Source: Scalesia atractyloides (Eukaryota; Streptophyta; Magnoliopsida; Asterales; Asteraceae). Taken from it: a DNA stretch of 64,000 nt. The translations under genes were made by a program, and so were the position numbers. Below the pieces are notes generated by a model that saw only the letters and a program-made list of their open reading frames with translations, was not told where the DNA came from and did no database searches. The stretch is taken from NCBI GenBank assembly GCA_947069175.1, contig CAMTDV010000022.1, positions 39,103,027-39,167,026 of the forward strand. The letters run 5' to 3'. Shown piece after piece: positions 10,091-21,210 of the stretch. Positions within the stretch are counted from its first letter, which is position 1. Each line of letters starts with the position of its first letter.

Positions 10091-11793
10091 GCCTATTACA
10101 TAATCCAAGTATTCTTGTATTTATCGTATGTGTATTTCGAGCGTATTTTATACGTATATACTTTTACATGGTATAATTTGTGAGTCTTCGTTTTATACTT
10201 TCCGAAATTTTAAGTGTTGGCATATATGTAGGTTTTGAACTAAAAGTATATTATTTTTGAGGTTCGTCATAGAACTTATTGACTTATATTTTCTTGTCAA
10301 AACGCCCAAGCATCGCCTGTGATAGGTATCCTTTCCGTGTTGTAATGATGCGTCGATCGTTGCGATTAGCTACGCATTTACTTCGTTGGGTTGTTTATCT
10401 AATAATTCATGTCGGCTTTTGGTTTTTGTATATATATATATTTTTTCCGTAATATAAGTTTATGTAACGATTTGACCGATGTCCGATTGTTAGTCGTCCG
10501 TGTCTCTTGCCCAAGTGTAATATAACTTTGTTCATGTATTTAGTTCCTTAAAGGTTTTTACACTTGTTCGTTGTCGCTTATTTGGAAATTGTTTTTGTAG
10601 TGTATTTGCATTTTTGTTAGTATTCTTCCTAACTTCTAGTACATACTCATAATTGTACACAAGTATTTATACACGAAAGTTGGTGTATTTTGAACATATA
10701 TATATTTTTATGTAAGAATATTTTTATACTTATAAAATATATATTTTTTTCCTTTTTACAACTTTTTATAACTTATAAATATATATATGTGTTTATAAAT
10801 GTTCTTGTAAGATTAGGGCTTAACCCTTTTTATTAAACTTCCTTAATTACAGATTAAGGTCACTAATCGTGTTTAGTCCCATTAATCACCCCGTTAATCG
10901 TACTTTAATCGCGATTAGATTTTAGAAAAATTAGCCATAGTTTCCCCTAAACTATGGCGTTTCCACGTTTTTAAAACGTGTTTTAAGCATGTTTAAATTC
11001 CTTAAACATAATCAACTCAAGTCAAGTTTCAACTATCAACTTTGCATGTAACACTTTCCCACATAATTATTCTCATAATCCTTGAACTTTATCTATATTT
11101 TTAATCACACTTTCTAGCAAAAATAATGGCACTTTTTAATCCTTTTAACAAGATCATTTAAACCATCATATGTAGCATACTAATCTTGTTCTTATATTTA
11201 AACAACTTTAAATAACATACTTTTATTTTTGTAGTAAAGTTCATGGATCATGGAATGGATGATCTTGTCTTGATTCAAACATTAATATGTTTGAATCATC
11301 ATTTTTGTTCTTAATCATACAAGATCATATATTTAAACAACCTACTTTAACATAATACCAAAAATATATAAGCTAACTAGCACTAATGAACATGACCAAC
11401 ACAAAATATAACACATTAGTAGATCTTTTTATGTTATGATTAGGGTTTAAGCATTTATTTTCTTTAAGATTCAAGATGATCAACATGTACTTTACTAATC
11501 TACATATTAGAACAAGCTTAAAATCAGTGAAATTAAGTCTTACAATTTTGCAAGATTTTGATGAAGACTAAGAAGAGATTAAGCTCCAAATGAAGCTCTA
11601 AAAGCCCTCCATTCTTGCTCTTTTCTTAGGTGGTATTGAAATGAGATTTTAGAGATTCAAAAGGTAGGTTTATTGGATGAAAATGGAAAGATTTTGTGGG
11701 TTCTTGGCTGCCAAAAAGGGATGGAGAAGGAGAGAGTAGTTCTTGATTTTTTTTTACAAGTTGAAACATGATAGATTTTGAAGATGGGGTTAG

Positions 11794-11803
11794 GTTATAT
11801 ATT
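11794..11803 (-). promoter_or_regulatory. Putative LTR TATA box (element B)
   Basis: AATATATAAC on the minus strand lies about 1.03 kb into the LTR. It is followed by a leader with the CTTCATTTGGAGCTTAATC-like segment that also follows the TATA-like sites in the C and G3 LTRs. No experimental start site is known. Confidence 0.4.
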
Positions 11804-12835
11804 GTCAAGTCCATACCCTTATGACAAATCTTCTCCATGCCTTCCAATCTTCATTTTTTCAATAAAGAAACAAGTGGGTAGGACCCACTTGTTGACCGTT
11901 TTCTTGTAATGGGGGAAGGCTAAGTGTAATTTTTTTAAACATAAAAATCATGTGCACATTATGTTAATTTTGTAGATATTTTAGCCATTAGGTTAATTAG
12001 GGATTAATTAGGGTATCAGTTGTAGTTAGGGTTTTAAATAAAGTATAACTAATATACTAGTTTAGTGGGTGTTGTTTTTGGATGGTAAAAATGCTACTAG
12101 TTTGCTCGTCGTTTCGATACTGGGTGTTATATAAAAGTTGTAATTTAATATCGGGGATGTCATGAAGTTTATTTAAGGTGTTTATGACTCCAAAATATGA
12201 CTAACTAGTTCACTAGCTTTTTAGTTCGGCAATTAGATGATAAGAATATAATTTGGTCGCCTAGCGGCTCGAATTTACGTAATGTGTACAAGTTGCGGTG
12301 TAACACCGGGAGTTTATGTTTAGGATATTCCGTTGATATCCCCAACCTTATTTAGGGTGCATAACATTATTTAATAGTCCTACGGCATTTAAAAAATGTT
12401 GCACTTTGGCATTTCGGACAATTTACTTTGTTTATTTTAGCGCGATCGGACGAATTCTATCGATATGTATTTTCCGGAAAGTTAATGTGTCTTTGCATTT
12501 AGTGTTCCTAATTAGGGGTTTTATTTGTATTTTAACCATAAAATGCTTTCGTGCCATTCTTGCTCGTTTCAACAGTTTTCGGAAACTTGCTGGCATGAAT
12601 AGTGTGTTCCAGTGAATAGTGTTTTCAGTATTTCGCCAACATATTTGGACATAGTTTGTTGTTTTCTTGCAATGTTAAGAATGTAACCACGTTGTTTGGC
12701 ATAATTAATCATGTCCTATGATTGCTAGACTTTACGCGACCTAATCATGCATTAATTAAATCGTAATGAACGTAATAAATTATATAATGAAGTTGTTAAG
12801 TTGTACGGAATTTACCAATATTTTGCCGGTTGTCA

Positions 12836-12850
12836 CATTCTCCCCTGTTA
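12836..12850 (-). promoter_or_regulatory. Polypurine tract of element B
   Basis: On the minus strand, AACAGGGGAGAATG directly precedes the LTR start TGACAACC. It is the expected plus-strand primer for reverse transcription. Confidence 0.75.
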
Positions 12851-12870
12851 AAAGAATTTCGTCCTGAAAT

Positions 12871-13694
12871 TCAAGCCATGTTATTATATGTAGGGGAGCC
12901 TTGGAACAAATGCGGGTAATTGGAACTGATTTGGTCCTCACGTTCCCACGTATACTCAGGGCCGTGATGTGAGTTCCAACGAACTTTAATCAGTTTAATA
13001 CGACTTCTCCATGTCTTGTGGACCTTCCAGTCCGTAACCTCAACGGGTTCTTCAGTAAAATGGTGTTTGTCGTCAAGGTGATTCTCATCCGCTGGAATGA
13101 TAACCGTTTCTTGAGTAGGACTTCTCTTTAAATTCGACACATGGAATGTGTCGTGTACGCTACTGAGCTCGTCAGGTAACTTCAACTTATAAGCTACGGT
13201 TCCAATCTTTTCCAAGATTTCAAAGGGTCCAATGTAGCGTGGGTTCAACTTTCCAAGTTTACCAAATCTTGCTACGCCTTTCCAAGGCAAGACTTTCAAT
13301 AATACTTTGTCTCCGACTTTAAAGGATAGTGGTTTTCGTCGTTTGTCGGCATAGCTCTTTTGTCGGCCACGAGCCGCCTTGATACGGTCTGGTATTTGAA
13401 ATATTTTGTCCGTAGTCTCCTGAACTAATTCCGGACCAATGAGTTGTTTGTCTCTGGTCTCCGCCCAACATAGCGGTGACCGGCATTTTCGTCCATATAG
13501 GGCTTTAAACGGGGTGACTTTTATACTAGTGTGATAGCTGTTAATATATGAGAACTCCACTAAGGATAAGTGAGTATCCTAGTTCCCACCCAAATCCATC
13601 ACACAAGCACGTAACATATCCTCCAAAGTTTGTATCGTCTGTTCACTTTGGCCATCCGTTTGAGGGTGAAAGGCCGTACTAAGATCAAATCGCG
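12871..13694 (-). pseudogene. Integrase C-terminus and chromodomain of element B
   Basis: Reading right to left, it starts inside the integrase core (TAFHPQTDGQSE, holding the Glu of the D,D35E triad) and continues through EFSYINSYHTSI, ALYGRKCRSPLCW, the GPF/Y-type segment LNPRYIGPFEILEKIG, and a chromodomain-like end (IKLIKVRWNSHHGPEYTWEREDQ). Only one defect is visible, a TAG at 13576-13578 where the other copies have Trp (GGNWDTHL). The open 229-aa part is the best-preserved pol stretch here. The first half of integrase, RT and gag are missing because the element is cut at about 13695. Chromodomains of this clade are thought to steer integration into heterochromatin. Confidence 0.85.
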
Positions 13695-13700
13695 ATCTGA
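13690..13700. other. Head-to-head junction of elements B and F
   Basis: Minus-strand integrase sequence (B) changes within about 10 bp to plus-strand nucleocapsid sequence (F). No target duplication or LTR end is present, so this is a rearrangement junction and not an insertion end. Confidence 0.75.
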
Positions 13701-14330
13701 GGCGTGTTGGACAACTGTAGGAAGAGGAGGAAATGGGAACAAGAATGGAAACGAAAATGGAAATGGGCATGAAGCGGGATGTTATGGTTGCGGAAGCAAG
13801 AATCATTGGAGGAAGGATTGCCCCAAGGAAAACCAAGCTCGTGGGAGAGCTTTTGTGATTGGAGCGAGGGATGCGCGTTGAGACCCTAATGTGGTCACTG
13901 GTACGTTTCCTATCAACAATCATTTCGTATCCGTATTACTTGGCGTAGAATCAACTAAGCTAGATGTTCCCTATTCTATGAAATTGGCAAATCGTAAACT
14001 AGTTGAGATGAGAGAAGTCACTAAAGGATGTTCCTTGGAACTTGGCGAGCGAAAATTCATTATCGATCTCTTACCCATTCAGTTGGGTAGCTTCGACGTA
14101 GTAGTCGACATGGATTGGCTATCCGATAATCGATCCGAAGTCGTGTGTCATGAGAAGATTATTCGCATACCGCTACCGAATGAGGAGACTATTGTTATCC
14201 ATGGAGAGAAGCGCGACACACCTTCGAGGATTATTAATTGCATGAAAGCTCGAACGTGCCTACGGAAGGGTTGCGTAGCCTTCCTAGCACACGTAGTTGA
14301 CAAGAAGGCCGAGCAGTCTAAAGCTTGAAG
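13700..14330 (+). pseudogene. Nucleocapsid and protease of element F (active site deleted)
   Basis: A Gly/Asn-rich linker leads to one intact zinc knuckle, CYGCGSKNHWRKDC. After a TGA at 13879 come NVVTGTFPINNHFVSV and LLGVESTKLDVPYS. Compared with A and C, the roughly 18 residues that include the catalytic Asp are missing between these blocks. The DMDWLSDNRSEVVCHEKIIR motif and the linker to RT follow; the frame ends at TGA 14326. Confidence 0.85.
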
Positions 14331-15317
14331 ATATTCCTGTTGTGAAGGAATTTCCTGAAGTCTTTCCAGAGGACTTGCCGGGATACCACCACAATGACTA
14401 GTCGAGCTTCACATCGACTTGGTGCCGGGAGCCGCACCCGTAGCCATGTCTCCATATCATCTAGCACCTTCGGAGACACAAGAGTTATCAACACAACTTC
14501 AAGAGTTGTTGGATAAGGGATTCATTCGACCGAGCTTTTCTCCTTAGGGAGCTCAAGTTTTATTTGTGAAGAAGAAGAACGGGACATTCAGAATGTGTAT
14601 AGATTATCGAGAGTTGAATAAGCTCACTATCAAAAATCGGTACCCACTGCCGAGGATTGATGACTTGTTCGACCAACTGCAAGGATCGAGTTTCTATTCC
14701 AAGATAGACTTAAGGTCTGGATATCACAAGTTGCGGATACAAGAAGAAAGCATACTAAAGACGACTTTTAGGACTTGTTATGGTCATTACGAGTTTCTTG
14801 TTATGCCTTTATGTCTAACAAACGCGCCAGCAGTCTTTATGGATTTGATGAATCGCATGTGCATGCCATATCTAGACAAATTTGTGACAGTATTTATTGA
14901 TGATGTAATAATATATTCACGAACAAAGGATAAGCACGAACAACATTTGAGAACCATTTTGGAGCTACTAAAGAAAGATAAACTTTACGTGAAGTTTTCT
15001 AAGTGTGAATTTTAGGCATTCATGTAGACCCGTCAAAGATTGAAGCAATTAAGAATTGGGAAGCGCCTAAGACGCCAACTGAGGTTCGACAATTTTTGGG
15101 ATTAGCGGGTTATTATCGGAGATTTATTGAGAATTTTTTCAAAGTTGCTCAACCGCTAACGTCACTCACGCAAAAAGACAAGAAATTCAATTGGGGAGAA
15201 AAACAAGAAGAGGCATTTCAACTTCTAAAGGATAATTATGTGATGCACCGATTCTATCACTCCCTGACGGTACCGATAATTTCGTGGTATATTGTGATGC
15301 TTCGCATCAAGGTTTAG
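14331..15317 (+). pseudogene. Reverse transcriptase of element F
   Basis: The linker (VVKEFPEVFPEDLPG-like) is in a shifted frame, with stops at 14399 and 14547. The main block, 14566-15015, has KKKNGTFRMCIDYRELNKLT, DLFDQLQGSSFYSKIDLRSGYH and the catalytic VFIDDVIIYSR (the YxDD position reads FIDD, normal for this clade). A TAG at 15013 replaces a Trp codon, and about 40 bp are lost there compared with element C (WIREMQFLGHVVNENG). The connection domain GLAGYYRRFIENF is open from 15096. Confidence 0.88.
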
Positions 15318-15805
15318 GTTGCGTGCTCATGCAACATGAAAAAGTCATCGCGTGCGTCTCACTCCAACTAAAGGTGCATGAGAAGAACTACACCACACAT
15401 GACCTTGAGTTAGGTGCGGTAGTATTTGCTTTAATAATTTTGCGACATTATCTATATGGTACACAATGTACTGTATTCACGGATCACAAAAGTCTTCAGC
15501 ATATATTTAACCAAAAAGAGTTAAATATGTGTCAACGACTTTGGGTTGAATTGTTGATTGACTATGATTATGAAATCAAATACCATCCGGGCAAGGCAAA
15601 CGTTGTAGCGGATGCCTTGAGCCGCAAGGAGCGTGTTAAAACCTTAAGGGTTCGAGCTCTAGAGATGACAATTCAAACGAACCTTAACACACTAATCCAT
15701 GACGCACAACTAGAAGCAGAAGAACATATTCAAGCAGAATTACTTAGTGGCATGGAGAAACAGTTAGCGCCAAAGGAAGATGGAACCTTGTATCTCATGG
15801 GTTGA
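15284..15805 (+). pseudogene. RNase H of element F
   Basis: The sequence holds YCDASHQGLGCVLMQ, LKVHEKNYTTHDLELGAVVF, TDHKSLQHIFNQKELN and the HPGKANVVADALSRKE end, so the acidic residues of the RNase H active site are present. It overlaps the RT frame by a +1 shift near 15290. It normally degrades the RNA strand of the RNA/DNA hybrid. The tether to integrase ends at TGA 15803. Confidence 0.88.
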
Positions 15806-16560
15806 ATTTGGGCTGCACTTTTTGGCGGTCTTCGAGAAGTAGTAATGGACGAAGCACACAAGTCTAAGTACTCGATCCATCCTGGATCGGACAAAATGCA
15901 CGAAGACTTAAGGAATATTATTGGTGGCCTAATTTCAAAAGCGATATCGCGACTTATGTCGGAAAGTGCTTAACTTGCACGAAAGTTAAGGCTGAGTATC
16001 AAAAACCTTCGAGATTGCTATAACAACCCGAGATACCTGTGTGGAAATGGGAACAAATATCCATGGACTTTATTACAAAGTTACCCAGGACCTCAAGAGG
16101 TCAAGACATGATCTGGGTAATAGTGGATAGATTTACAAAGTCCGCACTCTTTCTTCCAATTCACGAGAAAGACAGCACAGAGAAGTTAGCCGAACTATAT
16201 CTTAGTGAAATAGTGGTTCGTCATGGAGTGCCTATTTCAATCATCTCAGACCGAGATAGTCGCTTTGTGTCAAGAATTTGACAATCTTTTCAAAAGGCCT
16301 TTGGATCCCGACTGGATCTAAGCATGGCCTTCCATCCACAAACCAACGGCCAGAGCGAACGGACCATCCAAACACTTAAAAACATGCTTCGTGCATGTGT
16401 AATGGAACTAGGCGGCAATTTGGATACTCACCTACCTTAGGTGGAGTTCTCTTATAACAACAGTTATCACACAAGCATACAAGCCACACCGTTCGAAGCT
16501 CTTTATGGTCGAAAACGTCGTTCTTCGTTATGTTGGGCAGAAGTTGGCGTAAACAACTAA
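15806..16560 (+). pseudogene. Integrase zinc-binding and catalytic core of element F
   Basis: The HHCC module is partly visible (SIHPGSDKMH, then YWWPNFKSDIATYVGKCLTC). The core at 16039-16281 has ISMDFITKLPRTSRGQDMIWVIVDRFTKS and IISDRDSRFVS, giving both Asp. After a TGA near 16279 it continues with AFHPQTNGQSERTIQT, the Glu. A second stop lies at about 16437 (P*VEFSYNNSY) and a frameshift at about 16540. Confidence 0.85.
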
Positions 16561-17128
16561 TTGGTCCGAATTAATCCAAGAGACTATCGATAAAATCTTT
16601 CAAATCCAAGACCGTATCAAGGCGGCTCGTGATCGACAAAAGAGCTAAGTTGACAAGAGAAAAAACCATTATCCTTCGAGGTCGGAGACAAGGTTTTGTT
16701 GAAAGTCTCACCTTGGAAGCGCGTAGCCAGATTTGGTAAGCGTAGAAAGCTTAATCCTCGATACATCGGACCATTTGAAAATTTGACCAAGGTTGGTACC
16801 GCTGCCTACAAGTTGAAATTACAAGATGAACTTAGTAGCGTACATGACACATTTCATGTGTCCAATCTCAAGAAGAGTCCAACACAAGAAATGGTTATCA
16901 TACCTGCGGTTGAGATTCATATAGACGATAAGCTCCAATTTACTGAAGAACCCATTTAGGTTATGGACTTGAAGGTCTAGAAAACTAGGAGAAGTTGTAT
17001 CAAATAGTCAAAGTCCGTTGGAACTCACGACACAGACCCGAGTATACTTGGGAACATGAAGATCAAAGCAAAGCCAAATACCCTCACCTGTTTGAGAAGA
17101 CTCCTGCAATGGATGACTCAGCTTGAAT
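16561..17128 (+). pseudogene. Integrase C-terminus and chromodomain of element F
   Basis: The segment SLKVSPWKRVARFGKRRKLN-like to HDTFHVSNLKKSPTQEMV is open at 16696-16959. A TAG follows, then a degenerate chromodomain (VKVRWNSRHRPEYTWEHEDQ-like, with a frameshift) ending PHLFEKTPAMDDSA at TGA 17126. Compare the intact 229-aa copy in element B. Confidence 0.82.
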
Positions 17129-17147
17129 TTCGAGACGAAATTCTTTT

Positions 17148-17163
17148 TAACATGGGGAGTATG
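17148..17163 (+). promoter_or_regulatory. Polypurine tract of element F
   Basis: AACATGGGGAGTATG immediately precedes the LTR start TGACAATTATT. It is a slightly degraded form of AACAGGGGGAGTATC in element C. Confidence 0.7.
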
Positions 17164-17648
17164 TGACAATTATTACTTTCTGGTAATTTCCATACAACTC
17201 AACAATCTTTTATATTATACAAATAGTGTTTTGAACGTCTGAACTGCGTGATTACATGACATACATCTAGAAAACTCACTGAGTACATTACATGATGCAT
17301 ATTATTCGCTTTAGTGGTTACAACTCAAAAACAGTTTAAGACAATGCATCGAAACAACTAGTAGACTAGCTGTGCCAGTACAGTTCCGGTACTCAACTAA
17401 ACAACAGATTTAGGACTTTGATGGGAGTCCAACTTCAATTATATATCAAATCCTATGTGGGAATACAAGATTCATGCTAACACTATCCGGAAACAATACA
17501 TGCACTAAAAATTGTCCGAATACATACTAAGTGACAAATTCGCATAGCATAATCAGAACTCAACATCCACTAGTTTATGTAATATTCTAAAATAGTGTTA
17601 ATCATAAACCACCTAAAGGATGTTGAAAGTATCATCTTAGCAAAAAAA

Positions 17649-17653
17649 CATAT
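17649..17653. repeat. Target-site duplication of S (left)
   Basis: CATAT directly before TGTCACATCC; identical to 20692-20696. Confidence 0.85.
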
Positions 17654-20600
17654 TGTCACATCCCCTTTAATTCCATCACATTATAGATGGGTGTGAACTA
17701 AACTGGTATCTTTATTGCACAGCGGAAGTAACGTGAGTGCTAAGACTTCTAATAAGTGAATGCCCGCTAAGTACTCGAATCCCCATGGGTTCCACTATTC
17801 CAACCATGCCATAATTTGTAATTGTAACCTGAGAAAGAAACATGCGAAAAAGTCAACATAAATTTAGCGAGTTCATAGTTTGTCTGTTTTGTTTCAAATG
17901 AGTCATAAAACATTTGAGCATTTTATATTCGATGAACCGGTTTATGAGATCATAGTATCCCAAAGCATTTGAATGTCATGTATGTATAACAGTATTGAAA
18001 TGTTTTCTATGTTGTTTGCAAATCCATGCATATACCTTTATGTTTGTAAAACGGTGATAAAATGTTTTCTTGTAAACCGGTATTGAAATGTTTTCCGATA
18101 TATTTGTAAACCAGTATTAAAATGTTTTCTGTCACATCTGAAAACTGATACTGAATTCATAGTATGTAGTATGCCTATAGAATCTAAGGATCAGTCAGTG
18201 TGTAGCTAATACACTGCCCTATTTGCCATAAGTAAGTAACCAACCCGAGACAACTCTGAGATCAATGGGGATCACAAAAGTACTCTTAACCGGTTAACAT
18301 ACCAGGAGTGAAGCGTGTCTCAAACTCAATAGATCTATTCCTTTTGCACCTTGGTCACTACGTGATTAATGGTTACTATTGTTATCATCCTACTTACGCA
18401 CAGTGATCTGTTATCATCCTATTTTATGAAAGTATTCAAAGTCTCGACATTCGAATCTATATAATTATATTCGTGTTATATGATATCGAATCCTAGACGT
18501 CTTTAATATATGATTTCTGAATTCTGTCATTTGAAATAATACACACCTTGTATTCATCTTGTAAAAGTGTTCGGAAATCTTGGCGTTTCGAAATAAATAT
18601 AAGCATTATATTTATTTTACAAAATTATTCGGATGAGTTATCGATGTTTTCAAATCTAATTTCCAAATTTCGACGTTTGAAGTAATATAAATAATTATAT
18701 TTAGTTTATAATCGACTACCGAATGTTTGTTATATTGTAACCACGCTTGTTGAAATGTTATCGGATCGATTTGTAAGTGTCGTTAAAATAAATATATATA
18801 TTAATATTTATTTTATAACAATCGTTTGAATCGGATGTTTTGTGTTTGAAATACATCGCATTTTGTGTTCCGTATTTTCCGAAAAACGGGCAGAGTTTCC
18901 TCAGTTTTTGGACGATCCCGACAATACCAGTTGTCGATTTAATTGTCAAAACGCAATTAATCAATAGAACAATAATATATAACTTCTTGTCATGATCAAA
19001 TATAATGTTTTGCCGATTATAATTCCAATTTATATATATAATGACGTCGGTTCGATTTTAAATAATAGTTTGAACGCGATAACGTAGTCGGATCTATTGT
19101 TATTTTTAAAATTTTGGCGATATGTATCGTTAACGGGTCGGTTTTGAGCTTGGTTTCGCGATAAATATTATTAATTTATAAACTAATATAAATAGATTTC
19201 GCGTCGTAATTAAATTTTTACCGATTGACCCATTGACCCGATAATTGACTAGGTTTGACCAGTTGATTGCGTTGACTCGCGTTGACCATGTTTGACCGAG
19301 TTGACTCGGTTTTGACCGAGCCGAACCGAGCACTAGATTTGAACCGAACCACATCTTGAAACATGTTGAACCCGAACCCGAACATGATCTGCCCGAAACC
19401 AAGTTGAACCATGTGACTTGAAACCTATCCGAACCCAATCGAGATAAGTCCGCAACAAATCCCCAAACTTGAACCGAGAGTGGTGGTTAATCTGAATCTG
19501 CGCCTGAAACTGATTCGTCTCAACTCAAAACGGAACTTAATCCAAACAAAATTCGAACCAGATCTGACCGAACCAAACAACTACCACTATCGCTGCCAGT
19601 CGAGCTGGAACCGCCGCCGCTGTAACACCCAACCCGACAACCAAACCCGAACAATCTACAGTCGCCGTCGAGATCCCCTTCACCGCTGACGCGCCATCGT
19701 GCTGTCACCGCCTTCGAAACCTCCATCGTCGCTGTCGCCGCGGAGACATAGCGGCTGCCGCCGTCTCTCTCACTCCCTGCTCTCTCTCTCTCTCCACTGC
19801 TCTCTATCTCTCTGGCTCATGTATGTGTGCGGGTGTGTGTATGAGGGTGGAAGAGAGGGGTGTCGGTGTGTGTAGCCGGAGGGGTCACCGGCACTGGCCG
19901 GATTCGTCACCGCGAACTAATCCGGTGACTGGATTATCAGATGGAGAGAGGCAGAGATTTTATTTGAGTGGGGCTAGGGTTTTCTTAAAAAAATGAGGGA
20001 AAGGAGAAGGGTTATGTTATATATATATCTAGGGTTTGCCAAGTGGGTCGGGGCCGAAGCCCGTTAACGTGTTCGAGCCCAAAACCTCTTTCTACGGCCC
20101 GTTTTCACTTCCGAGTGTGGTTATTTACCAAAACTTTATTCATTCAGACTCGAAAGTGCTTAAAATTATATCGAAGGTTAGTGTTCGGTGTCTTCGTCTG
20201 TCAGTTACGTATGAATCGCTTAAAAATCTCTACGATTGTCGTTTTTATCTGTTTTTCGATCCGGTTTCTATCGTGAGCATTAAAATTTGAAAACGAATCC
20301 AGGTATATCATAATATATTCATATTCAGACGTAACTCTAGTTCGTGGCTTCCGTTTCGTTGTCGGTGCGTCCGGATTTTTGCATAACTTCCGCGTTGTGC
20401 TTTGCGACATCCCACGATCCAAATATATCACAAAATCATAACTGCATGATAAATACAAGTACAACATTTGTGTTTTCAGGGTTGTCAGTATTTGTCGGCA
20501 TCAGTTTACTTATCGTTCAATTTCGCGTTTAGTGTTCTTGATTATCGCCAAATCGCGTAACGTGAATCAAATAGAGGTTCCTAGGCTCTCCAGGGGCCTA

Positions 20601-20691
20601 ATCGAGTTAATTTACATCTAATTATGCTAATTATAATGGTATTAGTGTTTGTTATGCGCTTAATCACAACCAGAAAACGCCGGTTGTCACA
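17654..20691 (-). mobile_element. Solo LTR S (3038 bp, - orientation)
   Basis: It begins TGTCACATCC and ends GGTTGTCACA (5'-TG...CA-3') and is flanked by perfect CATAT repeats. There is no internal region, as expected after recombination between two LTRs of one element. The block 18180-18410 matches the left half of the C LTR, so it belongs to the same broad gypsy group. It carries a GC-rich, CT-rich region (19600-19960), a (CT)n run (19765-19815) and a TATA-like site at 20016-20028 on the minus strand. The ORFs at 19130-19726 and 20036-20532 are part of it, not genes. Confidence 0.88.
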
Positions 20692-20696
20692 CATAT
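20692..20696. repeat. Target-site duplication of S (right)
   Basis: CATAT directly after TTGTCACA; identical to 17649-17653. Confidence 0.85.
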
Positions 20697-21203
20697 CATA
20701 TCATACAAGTCTTGTAAGTTAACCTTTTAATGAACCAACAACGAAACGATCATCTGAACATAACTAGACACATCATGTGAACTAGTTAATATTTTAACAT
20801 CATACAACTAGTTTAATTCATTAAACACCTTGTTATACATAAGAATCCCTAAAATTCCTACAAGTTGCTTAAATCTCCGTTTAGGGAACCTAGCACCCGG
20901 TAAGCAACCGAACACGAACTAGACATAATTTATGGACTAATTAATATTGTTTAACAATTTGAAGCTAGTGTTTAGCACCGTACATCATGAATTACACCAA
21001 AAAATCCCTAATACCTCTAAACCCCTAACAAAACCCCTTAAACCCTAACTAACTAAGTTAACTAGATTAAAAACCCAACCAACACCGCCCCCACCTAGTG
21101 GACAAACAAACATGGGGCCCACAAGCCCCCATGTTGTCTCCTAATGTTGGGTGATGACTTGGTTGATAATAGGAAGGTTTAGTGGAAGAAGGGTTAGCAT
21201 GAT

Positions 21204-21210
21204 TTTATAA
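21204..21210 (+). promoter_or_regulatory. Putative LTR TATA box (element F)
   Basis: TTTATAA lies about 1.0 kb into the LTR once S is subtracted, the same relative place as in B, C and G3. A CT-rich leader (21265-21340) follows. Confidence 0.4.

Larger units (their letters stand above)
8236..12835 (-). repeat. 3' LTR of element B (- orientation)
   Basis: The right boundary is sharp: minus-strand pol tail, polypurine tract, then TGACAACCGG reading leftward from 12835. The left boundary is approximate (about 8200-8250), where similarity to the C LTR left end becomes recognisable. It contains GGGCCTAGCCCA clusters (9290-9425, 9850-10090), an AT microsatellite, the GATTA block and CCATAGTTT hairpin (10860-10965), and a TATA-like site near 11795. 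The hypothetical ORFs here (for example 9660-9962, 11626-11847, 12406-12615) are LTR sequence. Confidence 0.75.

Noticed and set aside
12406..12615. 69-codon ORF in the B LTR
   Set aside because: No counterpart frame in the homologous C LTR; no domain.
13579..13923. 114-codon minus-strand ORF
   Set aside because: Mixes real integrase sequence of B (right end) with an antisense shadow of the F zinc knuckle across the 13695 junction.
21020..21065. AAACCCTAA-like repeats suggesting telomeric DNA
   Set aside because: Only a few irregular copies inside the F LTR; telobox-like at most.
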